DNA of 7,073 bases, from NCBI GenBank assembly GCA_902489375.1, contig CABTZP010000069.1:1-7073 (forward strand). Direction: 5' to 3'. Positions 6,088 through 7,073 of this stretch are shown one piece after another. How positions within the stretch are numbered: the first letter of the stretch is position 1; the number at the start of each line of letters is the position of its first letter. The notes beneath the pieces were generated by a model that ran no database searches, was not told where the DNA came from, and saw nothing but the letters and a program-made list of their open reading frames with translations. The stretch is from an uncultured Tissierellia bacterium (GTDB taxonomy: Bacteria > Bacillota > Clostridia > Tissierellales > Peptoniphilaceae). The position numbers were made by a program, and so were the translations under genes.

Positions 6088-6793
6088 CATTTTAACCCTG
6101 TTTCCGGAGGTCTTTGATTTTATTAAGGAGTATGGGGTAATCGGCAAGGCTCTTCAATCCGGGAAACTCGATATTCAAACGACAAACATTCGAAGTTTTT
6201 CCCATGATAAACATTTAAAAGTGGACGATACTGTTTTTGGGGGAGCTGCAGGGATGCTGATGATGCCAGGACCGGTCGTGGAAGCGATTGAGTCCTGTCA
6301 GAAGGAAAATGTCTGCGGGGAGGAAAAAGGATTTGTTATCTACCTTTCTCCTCAGGGTTCTGTTCTTACTCAGGAAAAAGCAATTTCTCTCTCCAAAAAG
6401 AAGCATCTGATCCTTTTATGCGGTCATTACGAAGGAATCGATAGTCGGGTCAGTCAGCACTTTATTGATGAGGAGATTTCCATTGGAGATTATGTCCTTA
6501 CTGGTGGAGAAATTCCTGCCATGGTTTTGATGGATACTGTGGTAAGATGGATTGACGGCGTTTTAGGCAATCAAGCCAGCGCCCCGACGGATTCTTTGGC
6601 CGATGGGCTGATTCAATATGATGAATATACCAAACCCAGAGACTTTCGGGGACTACAGGTACCCGAAGTCCTCGTCAGCGGAAACCACCAGGCAATTGCA
6701 GCCTGGAGAAAAGAAAGCAGCATAGAAAATACCAGACGAAAGCGTCCCGATTTATATATGAAGTATTTGGAAAAACTCAAAAGGGAAAAATAG
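6077..6793 (+). CDS. trmD: tRNA (guanine-N1-)-methyltransferase TrmD
   Basis: Essential SPOUT-class methyltransferase that makes m1G37 in tRNAs reading CNN and some other codons, preventing +1 frameshifting; it acts as a dimer and uses S-adenosylmethionine. The 238 residues begin MKIDILTLFPEVFDF, the family start. Visible knot and SAM-binding segments are YLSPQG (89-94), LCGHYEGIDSRV (114-125) and EISIGDYVLTGGE (133-145). The catalytic pair known from H. influenzae TrmD (Arg154, Asp169) aligns with R157 and D172, at the same spacing of 15. RGLQVPEVLVSGNH and the ending RRKRPDLYMKYL form the C-terminal domain. Slight departures are GGAAGM at 55-60, where GGGxGM is usual, and Ser123, where Glu is usual. 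The start is the ATG at 6077 rather than the TTG at 6074; GAGGG (6064-6068) lies 8 bases upstream, inside rimM. Confidence 0.97.
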   Translation: MKIDILTLFPEVFDFIKEYGVIGKALQSGKLDIQTTNIRSFSHDKHLKVDDTVFGGAAGMLMMPGPVVEAIESCQKENVCGEEKGFVIYLSPQGSVLTQEKAISLSKKKHLILLCGHYEGIDSRVSQHFIDEEISIGDYVLTGGEIPAMVLMDTVVRWIDGVLGNQASAPTDSLADGLIQYDEYTKPRDFRGLQVPEVLVSGNHQAIAAWRKESSIENTRRKRPDLYMKYLEKLKREK

Positions 6794-6797
6794 GAGG
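6792..6797 (+). promoter_or_regulatory. Ribosome-binding site of rplS, fused to the trmD stop
   Basis: AGGAGG overlaps the trmD TAG stop and sits six bases before the rplS ATG. This is the same stop/Shine-Dalgarno fusion (TAGGAGGA) seen before rpsP. Confidence 0.85.
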
Positions 6798-6803
6798 AAA
6801 CTT

Positions 6804-7073
6804 ATGGAATACATCAAAAGCTTGGAAGCTGAACAGTTGAAAAAGGACCTGCCTGATTTTCATGTAGGCGATACGGTCAAGGTCAGCTACCGCATTAAAG
6901 AAGGCCAGCGTGAACGAATTCAGATTTTTGAAGGAACAGTGATTAAACGTCAGGGCGGGGGACTTCAGGAAACCTTCACAGTTCGGCGTTTAAGCTACGG
7001 TGTTGGCGTAGAGCGCACCTTCTTTGTTCACTCCCCAAGGGTAGAAAAAATTCAGGTTTCCCGTCAAGGTAAA
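6804..7073 (+). CDS. rplS: Large ribosomal subunit protein bL19 (3' partial)
   Basis: 50S protein at the interface with the 30S subunit, contributing to an intersubunit bridge. Ninety residues are visible before the window ends in an open frame, about 25 short of the usual length near 115. The visible part matches the family throughout: MEYIKSLEAEQLKKDLPDFH at the N terminus, VGDTVKVSYRIKEG (21-34), RIQIFEGTVIKRQGGG (38-53), TFTVRRLSYGVGVERTFFVHSP (58-79) and VEKIQVSRQGK at the cut. The missing part should hold the basic ending that follows the RRGK region. It is preceded by a strong AGGAGG and lies only 10 bases after trmD, so it is the distal visible gene of the operon started near 3027. 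Confidence 0.96.
   Translation, partial: MEYIKSLEAEQLKKDLPDFHVGDTVKVSYRIKEGQRERIQIFEGTVIKRQGGGLQETFTVRRLSYGVGVERTFFVHSPRVEKIQVSRQGK

Noticed and set aside
6084..6112. TTGACA at 6084-6089 at the start of trmD, looking like a -35 box
   Set aside because: At 15-19 bases downstream the sequence is GC-rich and contains the trmD codons for FPEVF; no -10 like hexamer is present.
1..7073. Search for CRISPR arrays, insertion sequences, tRNA or SRP RNA genes, riboswitches or a novel accessory system
   Set aside because: Nearly every base is accounted for by nine recognised core genes with uniform composition; the only gap (2933-3084) is explained by a terminator, a promoter and a short leader.

Overview
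The window is a compact, all plus-strand stretch of core bacterial housekeeping genes. The order is smc (5' truncated), ftsY, ylxM, ffh, rpsP, khpA, rimM, trmD and rplS (3' truncated). This is the classic Bacillota (Firmicutes) chromosome-segregation / signal-recognition-particle / translation cluster. The gene order, the YlxM gene in front of ffh, strong AGGAGG ribosome-binding sites, the Gram-positive style FtsY with a very short N-terminal region, and a base composition in the mid-40s % GC (judged by eye) all point to Bacillota, most likely a member of the Clostridia. I cannot name a genus from the sequence.

Layout. Bases 1-2010 are the second half of SMC: the hinge, the returning coiled coil and the C-terminal ABC head. 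ftsY (1997-2932) overlaps its end. Bases 2933-3084 are the only real intergenic region. It carries an intrinsic terminator and, physically overlapping it, a near-consensus sigma-A type promoter (TTGACA, 17 bp, TATGAT). This divides the window into an upstream smc-ftsY unit and a downstream ylxM-ffh-rpsP-khpA-rimM-trmD-rplS unit. In the downstream unit every junction is an overlap or a gap of at most 13 bases, and no further terminator is seen.

Function. FtsY (receptor) and Ffh (SRP GTPase) are the two partners of co-translational protein targeting, and YlxM is the small HTH protein that accompanies SRP. The distal genes serve the ribosome and RNA: bS16 and RimM (30S assembly), KhpA (KH-domain RNA binder), TrmD (m1G37 tRNA methylation) and bL19 (50S). 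SMC organises the chromosome.

I found no mobile element, CRISPR array, defence gene, RNA gene or unknown protein, and no evidence of a novel system. The points most worth a second look are the terminator/promoter overlap, a bS16 about twice its usual length because of an Ala/Glu-rich tail, a possible 15-codon leader ORF starting at the predicted transcription start, and a few substitutions in normally conserved glycine motifs of SMC and TrmD.
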